A DNA stretch of 64,000 nt from Butyricicoccus faecihominis (GTDB taxonomy: Bacteria > Bacillota > Clostridia > Oscillospirales > Butyricicoccaceae), in the NCBI RefSeq assembly GCF_024462775.1, contig NZ_JANGCE010000008.1, forward strand, positions 1 to 64,000. The letters run 5' to 3'. Under the pieces are notes generated by a model. It saw only the letters and a list, made by a program, of their open reading frames with translations. It was not told where the DNA came from and ran no database searches. This document shows, in pieces, positions 1-8,062 of this stretch. Every line of letters begins with the position of its first letter. Position 1 is the first letter of the stretch. A program made the translations under genes and the position numbers.

Positions 1-112
1 GGGTAAAGCAGCCCGCCGTCAGCACCGCCAGATCGTCCATCAGCGCCCCGTGGCGATGCACATCCCCGATGAAGCCCCCGCCTCCGCCTACCATGCCCAG
101 CTTTAATTTCAT
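1..112 (-). CDS. Gfo/Idh/MocA-family oxidoreductase, N-terminal fragment cut by the window edge
   Basis: Only the first 37 residues are in the window. They start with a beta strand and a glycine-rich turn (GMVGGGGGFIGDVHRHG, from about residue 6) typical of the NAD(P)-binding Rossmann fold of the Gfo/Idh/MocA family. These enzymes oxidise or reduce sugars and cyclitols. The gene lies just downstream of the CUT2 transporter genes on the same strand, 136 bases after the binding-protein stop, so it probably acts on the imported sugar or on an early intermediate. The catalytic domain is outside the window, so the substrate cannot be judged. Confidence 0.7.
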   Translation of the reverse strand, partial: MKLKLGMVGGGGGFIGDVHRHGALMDDLAVLTAGCFT

Positions 113-248
113 ACTGTTGCACCTCGTTTCATTTCATCAACTTATTTGTGTATAAAGCGACAGCCCGATGCCCCATGTTTTTGAAGCACCGGACTGTCCA
201 TCAGAAGGAAGAAGAATAGAAGAACGCGATCTAGTGATGAAAAGAGAT

Positions 249-1241
249 TTAAAAGGTTTTGCCGTATACCATCTGACTATACTCGTCCACATTGTCGGCG
301 GTGACGAGTTCAAACGGCGAGATGATGCGCTTTTCCTTGATTTCATCTCCATTAAAGATTTTTTCAAGCATAAGGATGGCGTTTTCCGCTTGCACAATGC
401 CGTTATACAGCATCGAGCCGGTCATTTCGCCGTCCTTGATGGCCTGCATACCGTCCTCGGTGGCGTCGACGCCGCATATGACGACGCCTTCCAAACGGTT
501 TGCGGCTTTCATGGCCTGAATCGCGCCCAGCGCCATCTGATCGTTCGCGGATACCACGCCGTCGATTTGCGGATATGCCTGCAGCCAGTCCTGCATGATT
601 TTCATGCCTTCCTCACGCTCAAAATTGCCGCTTAGTTCAGCCAGTACCTCCACGTCGTCCCGGTCAAAGTTCTCGAAAAAACCTTGATGACGCAGCGTGG
701 AGTGATTCAGGCCGGGCGTGCCGGCGAGATAAACGATTTTTGCGTTTTCAGGCAGCGCTTCGTTGAAAAATTCCGCTTCCGCTTGACCGCATTGGTAGTT
801 GTCCGAGCCGATATAAATAAAATCGCCGCCCGCCGCATCGCAAATCAGGCAGATAACAGGAATGCCCGCCTCGTTTGCGGCTTCGATACCGGGGACAATG
901 GCTTCATAGTCCACTGCTTCGATCACAATCGCGTCTACTTCGGAGGCGATAAAGGTATCGACCTGCTGGATCTGCTTAAAGGTATCCAAGTTGGCGTCGG
1001 CCGTTGTGACGGACCAGCCCTTTTCGCCCGCTTGCTGGACAAATTGATCCATCGTATACTTGCAAAAAACATCGGTATCCGCCATATTGGTAAAGCCGAT
1101 GGTGTAGCCGCCGGTCTTTTCTTCGCCGCCTGCCGCGCCGTCGCTCTCGGCGGCGCTGTCGCCGCCGCAGCCGCTGACCATTGCCATCATGATGGCGCCT
1201 GCTAACAGTACTGCAATTCGCTTCCGCATGGTCTTTTTCAT
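249..1241 (-). CDS. CUT2 sugar ABC transporter substrate-binding lipoprotein (RbsB-like)
   Basis: A 330-residue lipoprotein that captures a sugar outside the cell for the adjacent permease and ATPase. The N-terminus is a type II signal peptide with a lipobox ending in VSGC (Cys25). It is followed by a periplasmic-binding-protein type I fold (Peripla_BP_4): TIGFTNMADTDVF at the start of the mature domain, and a hinge-region VDATEDGMQAIKDGEM segment near residue 240. A GGAGGAG site lies 6 bases before the ATG. It is third in the operon ATPase-permease-binding protein. Its relative at 59015-59974 has the same layout (TVGYANLADSDVN), so the two are paralogues with probably related but different ligands. 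The sugar is not predictable from what I can see. Confidence 0.9.
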   Translation of the reverse strand: MKKTMRKRIAVLLAGAIMMAMVSGCGGDSAAESDGAAGGEEKTGGYTIGFTNMADTDVFCKYTMDQFVQQAGEKGWSVTTADANLDTFKQIQQVDTFIASEVDAIVIEAVDYEAIVPGIEAANEAGIPVICLICDAAGGDFIYIGSDNYQCGQAEAEFFNEALPENAKIVYLAGTPGLNHSTLRHQGFFENFDRDDVEVLAELSGNFEREEGMKIMQDWLQAYPQIDGVVSANDQMALGAIQAMKAANRLEGVVICGVDATEDGMQAIKDGEMTGSMLYNGIVQAENAILMLEKIFNGDEIKEKRIISPFELVTADNVDEYSQMVYGKTF

Positions 1242-1278
1242 TTTTTCTCCTCCTCATGGATGAATCCGGTGCTTCTTT

Positions 1279-2259
1279 TTACTTCTTTTTACGCATGACC
1301 AGAGATTTGCTTTTGATATCCATAATAACCGCCAAAGCGATAATCAGGCCACGAACAATCTGCTGCCAGTAGGAAGAAACGGATTTGAGGTTCATAATGT
1401 TATCCAGCACGCCGACGATCAGACAGCCGACGAGCGTGCCTTGCACGCTGCCAAGCCCGCCCGTAAAGCTGGTCCCGCCCACGATGGCCGCCGTGATAGC
1501 GTCCATCTCGTAATTTAAAGCGCCTGCGGGCTGGCCGGAATTGATGTACGACATCAATACGATGCCGGCTGTCGCGGTCAGGATGCCCATGATAAAATAG
1601 GTAAGGGTGACCGTTTTGCGCACACTGATGCCGGAGGCGATCGCCGCTTGTTCATTGCCGCCGCAGGCATAAATGTGGCGGCCGAAACGCAGCCGGTTCA
1701 GCAGCAGCCAACAGCATGCAAACGCAAGAATCATGATAACGACCGGCATGGGGAGCGTGCCGAAGAGCGAGCCTTGGCCAATGAACCGAAAAGCGTCGCC
1801 CATACCGGATACCGGCACGGCGTTGGTCAGAAGCAGCACCGCGCCGCGCGCGACCTGCATGGTAGCAAGCGTGATAATGAACGCTGGGATTTGGAAATAC
1901 GAAATGACAAAGCCGTTGATAATGCCGCAAATACCGCCGATTAAAACGCCGGCGGCAATGCCGAAGAACAGGTTTCCGGTCTGGCTGACGACCATGCAGG
2001 CGATACAACCGCAAAGCGCCATCACAGAACCGACCGACAGATCGATTTTGCCGAGAATCAGCACCATGGTCTGGCCAAAGGCCACAAGCGCCACGATGGA
2101 CATGCTTTTAATGACGTTCGTGAGATTGCGCGGCGTTAAAAACGCGGGGCTGGCAACAGCGGAAATTACAACAAGCGCCAGTAAAATAAAAAACATACCG
2201 TATTTTAAGTATAGGGCTGCAAAAGAAAAACTGCTTTTTTCAGGTTTGTTTTTGCCCAT
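1279..2259 (-). CDS. CUT2 sugar ABC transporter permease (RbsC-like)
   Basis: A 326-residue integral membrane protein with about eight to ten hydrophobic segments, the usual size for RbsC/AraH-type permeases (BPD_transp_2). Diagnostic stretches include GKIDLSVGSVMALCG near residue 75 and YEMDAITAAIVGGTSFTGG near residue 250, the conserved cytoplasmic loop that contacts the ATPase. AGGGAGTGAG lies 6 bases ahead of the ATG. The gene follows the ATPase stop by 6 bases, so the two are translated as a unit. The CUT2 system normally uses one permease gene as a homodimer and one double ATPase, as seen here. Confidence 0.9.
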   Translation of the reverse strand: MGKNKPEKSSFSFAALYLKYGMFFILLALVVISAVASPAFLTPRNLTNVIKSMSIVALVAFGQTMVLILGKIDLSVGSVMALCGCIACMVVSQTGNLFFGIAAGVLIGGICGIINGFVISYFQIPAFIITLATMQVARGAVLLLTNAVPVSGMGDAFRFIGQGSLFGTLPMPVVIMILAFACCWLLLNRLRFGRHIYACGGNEQAAIASGISVRKTVTLTYFIMGILTATAGIVLMSYINSGQPAGALNYEMDAITAAIVGGTSFTGGLGSVQGTLVGCLIVGVLDNIMNLKSVSSYWQQIVRGLIIALAVIMDIKSKSLVMRKKK

Positions 2260-2265
2260 AGTTGC

Positions 2266-3780
2266 TCACTCCCTGTATCCTTCATTCATGACCGCGTATT
2301 TCATGATTTTTTCCTGCGTCGCTTCGCTGCGGCTGAGCTCGCCCGTGATCTTGCCCTCGTGCATGACCAGCACGCGGTCGCTCATGCCCAGAATTTCGGG
2401 CAGTTCGGAGGAAATCATCAAAATAGCAAGGCCCTTGCCGGCGAGCTCACACATCATCCGATGGATCTCCGCCTTGGCGCCGACATCGATGCCGCGCGTC
2501 GGCTCGTCCAGAATAAGCAGTTGCAAATCGCGCATCAGCCACTTGGCGAGCACCACCTTTTGCTGATTGCCGCCCGATAGGCTGGAAACGACGTTTTCGG
2601 CGGAAGAGATTTTGATCAGCAGACGCTCGACCATTTGGCGCACCCTGCTCTTTTCCTTTTCCAAATTCAAAAAGCCGCCGGACTCTATCTGCTCTAAGGC
2701 GGCCAAGGAGACATTTTCCCGGATCGGGCGGCAAAGCACCAAGCCTATCTCCTTGCGGTCTTCGGGCACGTAAGCGATACCCGCCGCGATCGCGTTTCGT
2801 GTATTGCGTATGACCAACGGTTTGCCGTTCATAAATATTTCGCCCGTATCAAATTTGTCCAGTCCAAAGATGGCGCGTGAGACCTCTGTGCGGCCCGCGC
2901 CGACCAGACCGGATAAACCAAGGATCTCGCCTTTTCGCAGAGAAAAGCTGATATTTTCAAATACACCCTTGCTGGTCAGTCCTCGCACCTCGAAAACGGT
3001 TTCGCCGATCGGCACCTCGAATTTTGGGAATACATCTTTAATCTCGCGGCCCACCATCTGATTGATCAGCGATTCCATGGTGAAGCTTTCCCGCGGCGCG
3101 CTTTCGATCATCACACCGTCTCGCAGCACGGTGATATCGTCCGCGAGCGCAAAAATCTCGTCCATTTTATGCGTGATATAGATCACCGCGACATTTTTTG
3201 CTTTTAAATCTTCGATTTGGCGGAAAAGGATGGCTACCTCGTCGTCGGTCAATGCGGAAGTGGGTTCGTCCATGATAACGACCGAAGCGTTTCTAGAGAT
3301 CGCTTTCGCGATCTCGATCAGTTGTTTGCCGGCTAGGCTGAGCTCGCCCATCGTCGTATGCGGGTCGTAAGCGATATCCATTTTAGTTAAGATGTTTTGC
3401 GTATCCTGATACATCTTTTTAAAATGAACAAATTTTCCGCCCGGTCCGACGCATGGCTCGCGGCCAAGAAAAATATTTTCGGCAATGGTCATGTATGGCT
3501 CCGGGTTTAGCTCTTGATGGATCATGGAGATGCCGAGTTCCAGACTCTTTTGCGGCGTCAGATCGGATATTTCCGCGCCTTTGTACCAAATTCGGCCTGC
3601 ATCCGGCGCGTGCAGACCTGAAATGATCTTCATGAGCGTCGACTTGCCGGCGCCATTTTCGCCCACCAAAGCATGAACGGTACCGGTGTGCAGTTCAATA
3701 TTGACTCCTTCGAGGACAGGCACGCCGGAAAAGCTTTTTTTAATATTTTCTAATTTGAGTATGCAGCTGTGGTCTCCCAT
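2266..3780 (-). CDS. CUT2 sugar ABC transporter double ATPase (RbsA-like)
   Basis: A 504-residue protein with two ABC cassettes in tandem, as in RbsA/MglA. Cassette 1 has Walker A GENGAGKS near residue 40 and Walker B VVIMDEPTSAL. Cassette 2 has a degenerate Walker A (GLVGAGRTE), a good signature LSGGNQQKV and Walker B LLILDEPTRGID. One degenerate site is normal for this family. The ATG at 3780 is chosen because GGAGGTGG sits 5 bases upstream; the open frame extends further upstream without a better site. It is first in the operon and is read from the consensus promoter at 3909-3937. Confidence 0.92.
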   Translation of the reverse strand: MGDHSCILKLENIKKSFSGVPVLEGVNIELHTGTVHALVGENGAGKSTLMKIISGLHAPDAGRIWYKGAEISDLTPQKSLELGISMIHQELNPEPYMTIAENIFLGREPCVGPGGKFVHFKKMYQDTQNILTKMDIAYDPHTTMGELSLAGKQLIEIAKAISRNASVVIMDEPTSALTDDEVAILFRQIEDLKAKNVAVIYITHKMDEIFALADDITVLRDGVMIESAPRESFTMESLINQMVGREIKDVFPKFEVPIGETVFEVRGLTSKGVFENISFSLRKGEILGLSGLVGAGRTEVSRAIFGLDKFDTGEIFMNGKPLVIRNTRNAIAAGIAYVPEDRKEIGLVLCRPIRENVSLAALEQIESGGFLNLEKEKSRVRQMVERLLIKISSAENVVSSLSGGNQQKVVLAKWLMRDLQLLILDEPTRGIDVGAKAEIHRMMCELAGKGLAILMISSELPEILGMSDRVLVMHEGKITGELSRSEATQEKIMKYAVMNEGYRE

Positions 3781-3908
3781 TTTACCACCTCCGGTTTCAT
3801 ACAACTTTTTGCGTCGCTTTGCTGGAAGGAGCGCGGGTTGTCGCAAAAACAAATACAAATTTTCAAAAACAAGTGGGCGCTTATTTAACCTAGCTTTGAG
3901 TTGTTCAA

Positions 3909-3937
3909 ATTATATATCCAAACTACACATATGTCAA
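3909..3937 (-). promoter_or_regulatory. Consensus sigma-A promoter for the first CUT2 operon
   Basis: Read on the minus strand the boxes are TTGACA (3937-3932) and TATAAT (3914-3909) with exactly 17 bases between them, a perfect consensus match. Transcription should start near 3902, about 120 bases before the ATPase gene. Such a strong promoter is expected to need a repressor, and the AraR-like gene next door is the obvious candidate. Confidence 0.85.
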
Positions 3938-4016
3938 CGAATATTTACGTATAATTTGTTTATTTTATCTTAATTACAATGATGCATATAGAGTTTTGTC
4001 TAAATTATATATATTT

Positions 4017-4029
4017 TTGTACCATACAA
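4017..4029. promoter_or_regulatory. Candidate operator palindrome (AraR-like)
   Basis: TTGTA-CCA-TACAA is a perfect 5-base inverted repeat with a 3-base centre. It resembles AraR-type operators, which use ATTTGT/ACAAAT arms. It lies between the two divergent promoters. The short length makes chance occurrence in AT-rich DNA possible. Confidence 0.4.
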
Positions 4030-4089
4030 CTTTGAAGAACAAAGAAAAAGGGAGACGAAAACAGTTCTTGTTGAAAATGCGAAAAACTA

Positions 4090-4118
4090 TTGCTGAATCC
4101 TTAAGATTGGTGTATGAT
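4090..4118 (+). promoter_or_regulatory. Sigma-A promoter of the AraR-like regulator
   Basis: TTGCTG (4090-4095) and TATGAT (4113-4118) are separated by 17 bases. Transcription would begin near 4125. This places the first in-frame ATG (4130) almost at the transcript end and supports the GTG at 4148 as the real start. Confidence 0.65.
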
Positions 4119-4147
4119 ACCCATATAAAATGTGCGAGGTGATGGAT

Positions 4148-5227
4148 GTGTCCGCTGGTTTTAAGTACATACAACTTGCTGGGCAGCTGCGCGAAGAAAT
4201 CTATTCCGGGGCATTAAAACCCGGCATGCGTCTTTATTCTGAGCCAAAGCTCGCACAAATGTATTCGCTTAGCCGCCAAACCGTGCGTCAAGCCATTACG
4301 ATGCTGCAGGAGGAGGGATTGGTGACGCGGTCCCGTGGCAGTGGAACCTATGTAACCGATCATTTTAGACCATCGCAGGCCCCCTCCAACAAGAATATCG
4401 GGATCATTATGACCTATGTGGATGATTATATTTTCCCCTCGATCTTAAATGGCATCAACAGCTACTTGTCCACACAAAACTATACAATTAATCTGCATAT
4501 CACCGCCAATAAGCGGATCGATGAAGAACGCATTTTGCGGTCGGTACTGGAATCGCCGCCGGATGGCTTGATCATAGAGCCGACCAAAAGCGGGCTGGTC
4601 AACACCAACCAGCGCCTATACGACAAGCTAATCCGGCAAATCCCCAGCGTGATGGTAAATTGCTATTACCCCACGGTGAGCTGCCCTGCCGTTATGCCGG
4701 ATAATATAGAGGGAATGAAGCTTGCGGTCGAGAATCTGATCGCTCATGGTCATACACGCATTGCCGGGGTATTCAAGCAGGACGATCTGCAGGGGCATCT
4801 TCGCTTTGCCGGATATGCCAACGCGCTGCAGGCGCACGAGCTTTCCGTGAACGATGATTGGCTCATGTGGTACGCCACGGAAGAGTTTGATTCTGTTTTT
4901 TCAGGGCCCGGGGAGCAAACGATTTTGCGCATTTTGCGGGAATGCACGGCGGTAGTGTGCTATAACGATCAATTAGCCCTGCTGTTTATCCGCTTTCTGC
5001 GCGCGCACGGTTTGTCGGTACCGAAAGACGTTTCCATTGTCAGTTTTGATGATTCTATGCTGTCCACTGTGGATGTACCTCTTACCTCTGTCGTGCATCC
5101 CAAGCAGCTGGTGGGGCAAAAAGCGGCGCAAAATCTTTTACAGCTCATTCGGGATCCGACTTTTAAGCCCGGCTATCAATTTCCGCCGATCCTTGTGGAA
5201 CGCGAATCGGTGCGGGACCTGACTTGA
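4148..5227 (+). CDS. GntR/LacI chimeric sugar-responsive repressor (AraR-like)
   Basis: A 359-residue regulator made of an N-terminal GntR winged helix (roughly residues 3-70; RLYSEPKLAQMYSLSRQTVRQAI, then the wing GSGTYV) and a C-terminal LacI/Peripla_BP_3 sugar-binding domain (from about residue 85, IGIIMTYVDDYIF, to VSFDDSMLSTVDVPLTSVVHP). This domain order is that of Bacillus AraR. The GTG at 4148 is preferred because GAGGTGAT lies 4 bases upstream; ATGs at 4130 and 4142 are badly placed. It is divergent from the CUT2 operon and probably represses it and itself. The inducer is inferred to be the transported sugar, not proven to be arabinose. Confidence 0.85.
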   Translation: MSAGFKYIQLAGQLREEIYSGALKPGMRLYSEPKLAQMYSLSRQTVRQAITMLQEEGLVTRSRGSGTYVTDHFRPSQAPSNKNIGIIMTYVDDYIFPSILNGINSYLSTQNYTINLHITANKRIDEERILRSVLESPPDGLIIEPTKSGLVNTNQRLYDKLIRQIPSVMVNCYYPTVSCPAVMPDNIEGMKLAVENLIAHGHTRIAGVFKQDDLQGHLRFAGYANALQAHELSVNDDWLMWYATEEFDSVFSGPGEQTILRILRECTAVVCYNDQLALLFIRFLRAHGLSVPKDVSIVSFDDSMLSTVDVPLTSVVHPKQLVGQKAAQNLLQLIRDPTFKPGYQFPPILVERESVRDLT

Positions 5228-5260
5228 CCGGTCGGGCGTACAAAGCGCCAAACATAAAAA

Positions 5261-5292
5261 GACCCCGTATCAACTTGTGTTGATACGGGGTC
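5261..5292 (+). terminator. Terminator hairpin, distal duplicate flanking repeat copy 1
   Basis: The arms GACCCCGTATCAA and TTGATACGGGGTC form a perfect 13-bp stem. It follows the regulator stop codon by 33 bases and has an A run before it, so on the minus strand it has the U tail of an intrinsic terminator. A near copy lies at 5509-5540 on the other side of the repeat element. Confidence 0.75.
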
Positions 5293-5508
5293 TCAGCGTG
5301 TCAAAGAATCCCTCGCGCCGCAGCGCATATAAAATAGGATTTTGCCGCAAGCGGCAAAATCCATAAAATCCGGGAGCATGTATCTCGGATTTTATACAAA
5401 CCGACTTCAAGTGTGCCTGTAAGGCGCGCGCAGAAGCCGGAATTCTCGATCGAAATGGGGCTTTGTTTCGATCGACAGGCTGTCAAAACTTGTATTTTGA
5501 CAGCCTGA
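5293..5508 (-). repeat. Terminator-flanked structured element, copy 1
   Basis: A 216-bp copy of the window's main repeat family, in minus orientation. Its ends are TCAGCGTGTCAAA and the complement of TCAGGCTGTCAAA, an 11/13 terminal inverted repeat. Read on the minus strand it contains a left hairpin with arms CAGGCTGTCAAAA/TTTTGACAGCCTG, a second with arms TCGATCGAAA/TTTCGATCGA, a third with arms ATAAAATCCG/CGGATTTTAT and a fourth around GCCGCTTGCGGC. It has no credible protein: the apparent 61-residue frame inside it is a by-product of the conserved DNA. Duplicate terminator hairpins flank it at 5261-5292 and 5509-5540. I do not recognise the family. Confidence 0.9.
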
Positions 5509-5540
5509 GATCCCGCATCAACTTGTGTTGATACGGGATC
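5509..5540 (-). terminator. Terminator hairpin of the cyclophilin gene, proximal duplicate
   Basis: Same 32-base hairpin as 5261-5292 with three changes. Two of them exchange a C-G pair for a T-A pair in the stem (arms GATCCC/GGGATC against GACCCC/GGGGTC), so pairing is kept. It lies 18 bases past the cyclophilin stop on that gene's strand. Confidence 0.75.
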
Positions 5541-5558
5541 TTTTTGTTTTGCTTACGG

Positions 5559-6173
5559 TCAGTCGATGATCTTTACGCTTTCGATAATGGGCTGGTTTTC
5601 CGGCAGAACGGTGCCGTTGTTGTCCTCAACGGGCGCGTCCTTGCAGATCTGGTCGACGATTTCCATGCCTTCGGTCACATGGCCGAAGCCGGCGTAGTCG
5701 CCGTCCAGAAAGTCGCTGTCCGACTGCACGATGAAAAACTGCGAGCTGGCGCTGTCCGGGTCGCCCGCACGCGCCATCGAGATCGTGCCGCGCACGTGCG
5801 AAATATCGTTTTGCACGCCGTTGTTTGCAAATTCGCCCTTGATGTTTTTATCCGAGCCGCCCGTGCCGTCGCCCTTGGGGTCGCCGCCTTGGATCATGAA
5901 GCCGTCCATGATGCGGTGGAAGGTCAAGCCGTCGTAAAAACCGGACTCGGCCAGATCGATAAAATTCTGCACCGTGATGGGCGCGGTGTCGCCATCCAGT
6001 TCGACCTTGATGGTGCCGTAGTCCTTTACCGCGATTTCCGCGTGGTGCGTACCAATGGGATCGGCAGACGGGTCTTCGGTTTCCGTTTTGTCTTCGGGCG
6101 CGGAACCGAATTCACAGCCGCCGAGCGCCAGAAGCGCCACAAGGCCAAGGGCGAGCAAATGTTTCTTTTTCAT
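5559..6173 (-). CDS. Peptidyl-prolyl cis-trans isomerase, cyclophilin-type lipoprotein
   Basis: A 204-residue surface lipoprotein that should speed proline isomerisation during folding of exported proteins. The signal peptide ends in the lipobox ALGGC (Cys20). An acidic linker of about 20 residues precedes the cyclophilin domain. Active-site hallmarks are FHRIMDGFMIQGGDP near residue 85 and the SSQFFIV segment near residue 145. The length matches single-domain bacterial cyclophilins with a linker. It is apparently monocistronic and ends in the terminator duplicated around repeat copy 1. Confidence 0.93.
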   Translation of the reverse strand: MKKKHLLALGLVALLALGGCEFGSAPEDKTETEDPSADPIGTHHAEIAVKDYGTIKVELDGDTAPITVQNFIDLAESGFYDGLTFHRIMDGFMIQGGDPKGDGTGGSDKNIKGEFANNGVQNDISHVRGTISMARAGDPDSASSQFFIVQSDSDFLDGDYAGFGHVTEGMEIVDQICKDAPVEDNNGTVLPENQPIIESVKIID

Positions 6174-6248
6174 GGGGTAATTCTCCTCTGTTTTTTACAC
6201 GTAAAAATTTCTGTAACTGAATATAGCATAAATATCCGGACAATACAA

Positions 6249-6284
6249 CCCGCGCTTTTGCCCGAACCCGCGCTTTTGCCCGAA
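6249..6284. repeat. Two perfect tandem copies of an 18-base unit
   Basis: The unit CCCGCGCTTTTGCCCGAA occurs twice back to back and is followed by CCCGCG, the start of a third. It lies upstream of the cyclophilin gene. Slippage would change copy number. No function is evident. Confidence 0.8.
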
Positions 6285-6424
6285 CCCGCGATTATCTATG
6301 CGACGCAAATGCGGAGCGGGCAAATCAAGCGCCATGCGCAACCGCAGCGGCGAAACTCTGCCGGAAACCATTGCGTAAGAGATAGGAAGCGGGACGAGGC
6401 AAAGCTTTGCTGCCCCTTACGAGT

Positions 6425-6453
6425 AACGCCCCGGTCGAAGAGACCGGAGCGTT
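6425..6453 (-). terminator. Hairpin downstream of mntP, possible terminator
   Basis: Arms AACGCCCCGGTC and GACCGGAGCGTT pair at 11 of 12 positions with a 5-base loop. It begins 20 bases beyond the mntP stop. There is no clear U run, so termination efficiency is uncertain. Confidence 0.45.
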
Positions 6454-6473
6454 GCTAGTAGATGCCGAATCGA

Positions 6474-7049
6474 TCAAGCGAAAACGCCAAGGTGCTCCAG
6501 CAGGATTTTAATGCCCATCAGGATCAGCACGATACCGCCGAAAAGCTCGGCCCGCGCCTGATATTTCGCGCCGAATACATGACCGGCCTTAACGCCGATT
6601 GCGGAAAGGACAAATGTGGTAAGTCCGATGAACAGAACCGCCGGTACGATATCGACCTTTAAAAACGCGAACGTGACGCCGACGGCGAGCGCGTCGATGC
6701 TGGTGGCGACGGCGAGAGGCAGCATAACGCCCGGTGAAAACGAATCGTTCGCGCACGTTTCTTCGGGCGAGCGGGCTTCGCGTACCATATTGCCGCCGAT
6801 CATCGCGAGCAGCACAAAGGCGATCCAGTGATCGACGCCCGCGATCAGCCCCTGAAAGCGCACGCCCACAAGAAAGCCGATCAGCGGCATCAGCGCCTGA
6901 AAGCCGCCGAAATACGCGCCCGCGCAAAACGCATGCCGCAGCGATAGCTTTTGCACCGAAAGTCCCTTACAGATCGACACGGCAAACGCATCCATCGACA
7001 GGCCGACGGCGATCACAAACAGTTCCCACAGTCCCATGTTAGCCCCCAT
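6474..7049 (-). CDS. mntP: Manganese efflux pump MntP
   Basis: A 191-residue membrane protein with six hydrophobic segments, arranged as two similar three-helix halves. Each half carries the family motif with paired acidic residues: [14 protein letters not shown] near residue 16 and [15 protein letters not shown] near residue 115. MntP exports Mn2+ across the plasma membrane. Two starts are possible: ATG 7049 (GAGG 7 bases upstream) and ATG 7037 (GGGGG about 5 bases upstream); the second gives a protein beginning MGLWELF. It has its own promoter at 7085-7113 and no recognisable Mn2+ riboswitch, unlike the CaCA antiporter at 19471. Confidence 0.9.
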   Translation of the reverse strand: MGANMGLWELFVIAVGLSMDAFAVSICKGLSVQKLSLRHAFCAGAYFGGFQALMPLIGFLVGVRFQGLIAGVDHWIAFVLLAMIGGNMVREARSPEETCANDSFSPGVMLPLAVATSIDALAVGVTFAFLKVDIVPAVLFIGLTTFVLSAIGVKAGHVFGAKYQARAELFGGIVLILMGIKILLEHLGVFA

Positions 7050-7084
7050 GACAACGCCTCGCGGGCGTTATTTCAATGCGGTCT

Positions 7085-7113
7085 ACTATATCACCTCGCG
7101 CGTGCAAAGTCAA
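7085..7113 (-). promoter_or_regulatory. Sigma-A promoter of mntP
   Basis: On the minus strand TTGACT (7113-7108) and TATAGT (7090-7085) are spaced by 17 bases. The transcript would start near 7078, leaving a leader of only about 30 bases, too short for a metal riboswitch. Confidence 0.75.
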
Positions 7114-8018
7114 GATGCGGGGCGGTCGTTTTCGTCGGAGCCGTCGTTCTTCGATTTTTTGCGGCGGCGCAGATGCACCGTCACGGCCAGCGCGATCGCG
7201 GCGATCAGAAGCAGCGGCCATATCGTGACCGCAAACAGCACCGTGCCGCGCAGGAAAGAGCCAAAGCCGCCAAGGCCGCTCGCGGCGGCGCGCTTCAACT
7301 GCGCGCCAAAGCCCGCGCCCTCGCTCACGGCGGTAAGCGACTGCACCTCACGCAGACGCAGCGTGATCGTGGAATAATCCACAAGGCTGTCATAGGCGCG
7401 CTTTTGGCCGGTCAGGCTGTCGATCTCGTATTCGGTTTCGGCCAAGGCGTTTTCAAGCGCAATGATGTCCTCCATCTTACCGGCTTGATCGAGCAGGGCA
7501 AGCAGGCGCTCGTGCTTGGTGTTCTGGGTGGCGAGGCGCGTTTCCAGATCGGCGTATTGCTCGGCGATGTCGTCGGCATATTGCTGCGAATCGACCACGT
7601 GGCACTGTTCACCGACAGAGGCGAGGAAGCTTTCAAATTTTTCCTGCGGCACGCGCACCACATAGTCGGCATAGCGCGAACCGGTCTCGCCGCCGGTGCC
7701 GCTGGATTCGTAGTAACCGCCGGCTTCGTTCGTCAATTTGTCGATCGCCGCGGCGGACGCGGAAAAGTCCTCTGTTTCGAGCGAAAGCTCGGCGCGCAGG
7801 ATCAGCTTGGCATTTTCGCGGCGCGCGGCAAAGGAGCCGGCGGAGCTGCTGTCCATCTGCGCGCCCGCTTCGGGGGATTGTTCACTCCAGCCGTCGTCCA
7901 TGGCCGTGCTGTCCATGGTCACGCCTTCGCCCGGACTCGAAGAGGCGGCACCGCCGCAACCGGCCGCCGTCAGCAGCAAAGCGGCGGTCAGGCCGATCAA
8001 TGCCAATCTCTTTTTCAT
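7110..8018 (-). CDS. DUF4349 domain lipoprotein
   Basis: A 302-residue protein with a lipobox (TAAGC, Cys21), a low-complexity acidic/serine linker, then a DUF4349 domain (about residues 65-270). The domain includes RVPQEKFESFLASV, a long helical segment rich in Glu and Leu (about residues 140-200) that looks like a coiled coil, and a C-terminal membrane helix (FAVTIWPLLLIAAIALAVTV) followed by a basic tail. With both ends membrane-associated the body should face outside. The biochemical role of this family is not established. AAAGGGTG precedes the chosen ATG. Its C-terminus overlaps the mntP promoter. Confidence 0.8.
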   Translation of the reverse strand: MKKRLALIGLTAALLLTAAGCGGAASSSPGEGVTMDSTAMDDGWSEQSPEAGAQMDSSSAGSFAARRENAKLILRAELSLETEDFSASAAAIDKLTNEAGGYYESSGTGGETGSRYADYVVRVPQEKFESFLASVGEQCHVVDSQQYADDIAEQYADLETRLATQNTKHERLLALLDQAGKMEDIIALENALAETEYEIDSLTGQKRAYDSLVDYSTITLRLREVQSLTAVSEGAGFGAQLKRAAASGLGGFGSFLRGTVLFAVTIWPLLLIAAIALAVTVHLRRRKKSKNDGSDENDRPAS

Positions 8019-8062
8019 CTCAAACACCCTTTCTATCCTAATGGATGTTTGTTAGACGAGGA

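Larger units (their letters stand above)
3781..4147. other. AT-rich divergent control region between CUT2 operon and AraR-like regulator
   Basis: This 367-base interval holds the promoters of both flanking transcription units and no credible gene. It is much richer in A+T than the coding DNA. It contains a perfect sigma-A promoter on the minus strand, a good one on the plus strand and at least one short palindrome between them. GTACATACAAC-like sequence recurs just inside the regulator gene near 4165. The layout is that of a classical local repressor controlling its transporter and itself. Confidence 0.6.
6174..6473. other. Intergenic region with tandem 18-base repeat and a hairpin; no gene seen
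   Basis: This 300-base gap between the cyclophilin start and the end of mntP holds two adjacent copies of CCCGCGCTTTTGCCCGAA (6249-6284) plus a third partial unit. It also holds a hairpin at 6425-6453. No open frame with a plausible ribosome-binding site is visible. The stretch 6300-6420 is GC-rich and could be a transcript end or small RNA, but nothing decides this. Confidence 0.5.

Noticed and set aside
5301-5486. 61-residue open frame inside repeat copy 1, with similar frames at 10836-11084, 39912-40097 and 39937-40143
   Set aside because: The frames coincide with the invariant core of the repeat and run in different frames and directions relative to the flanks. They have no ribosome-binding site and the stem changes between copies follow base pairing, not codons.
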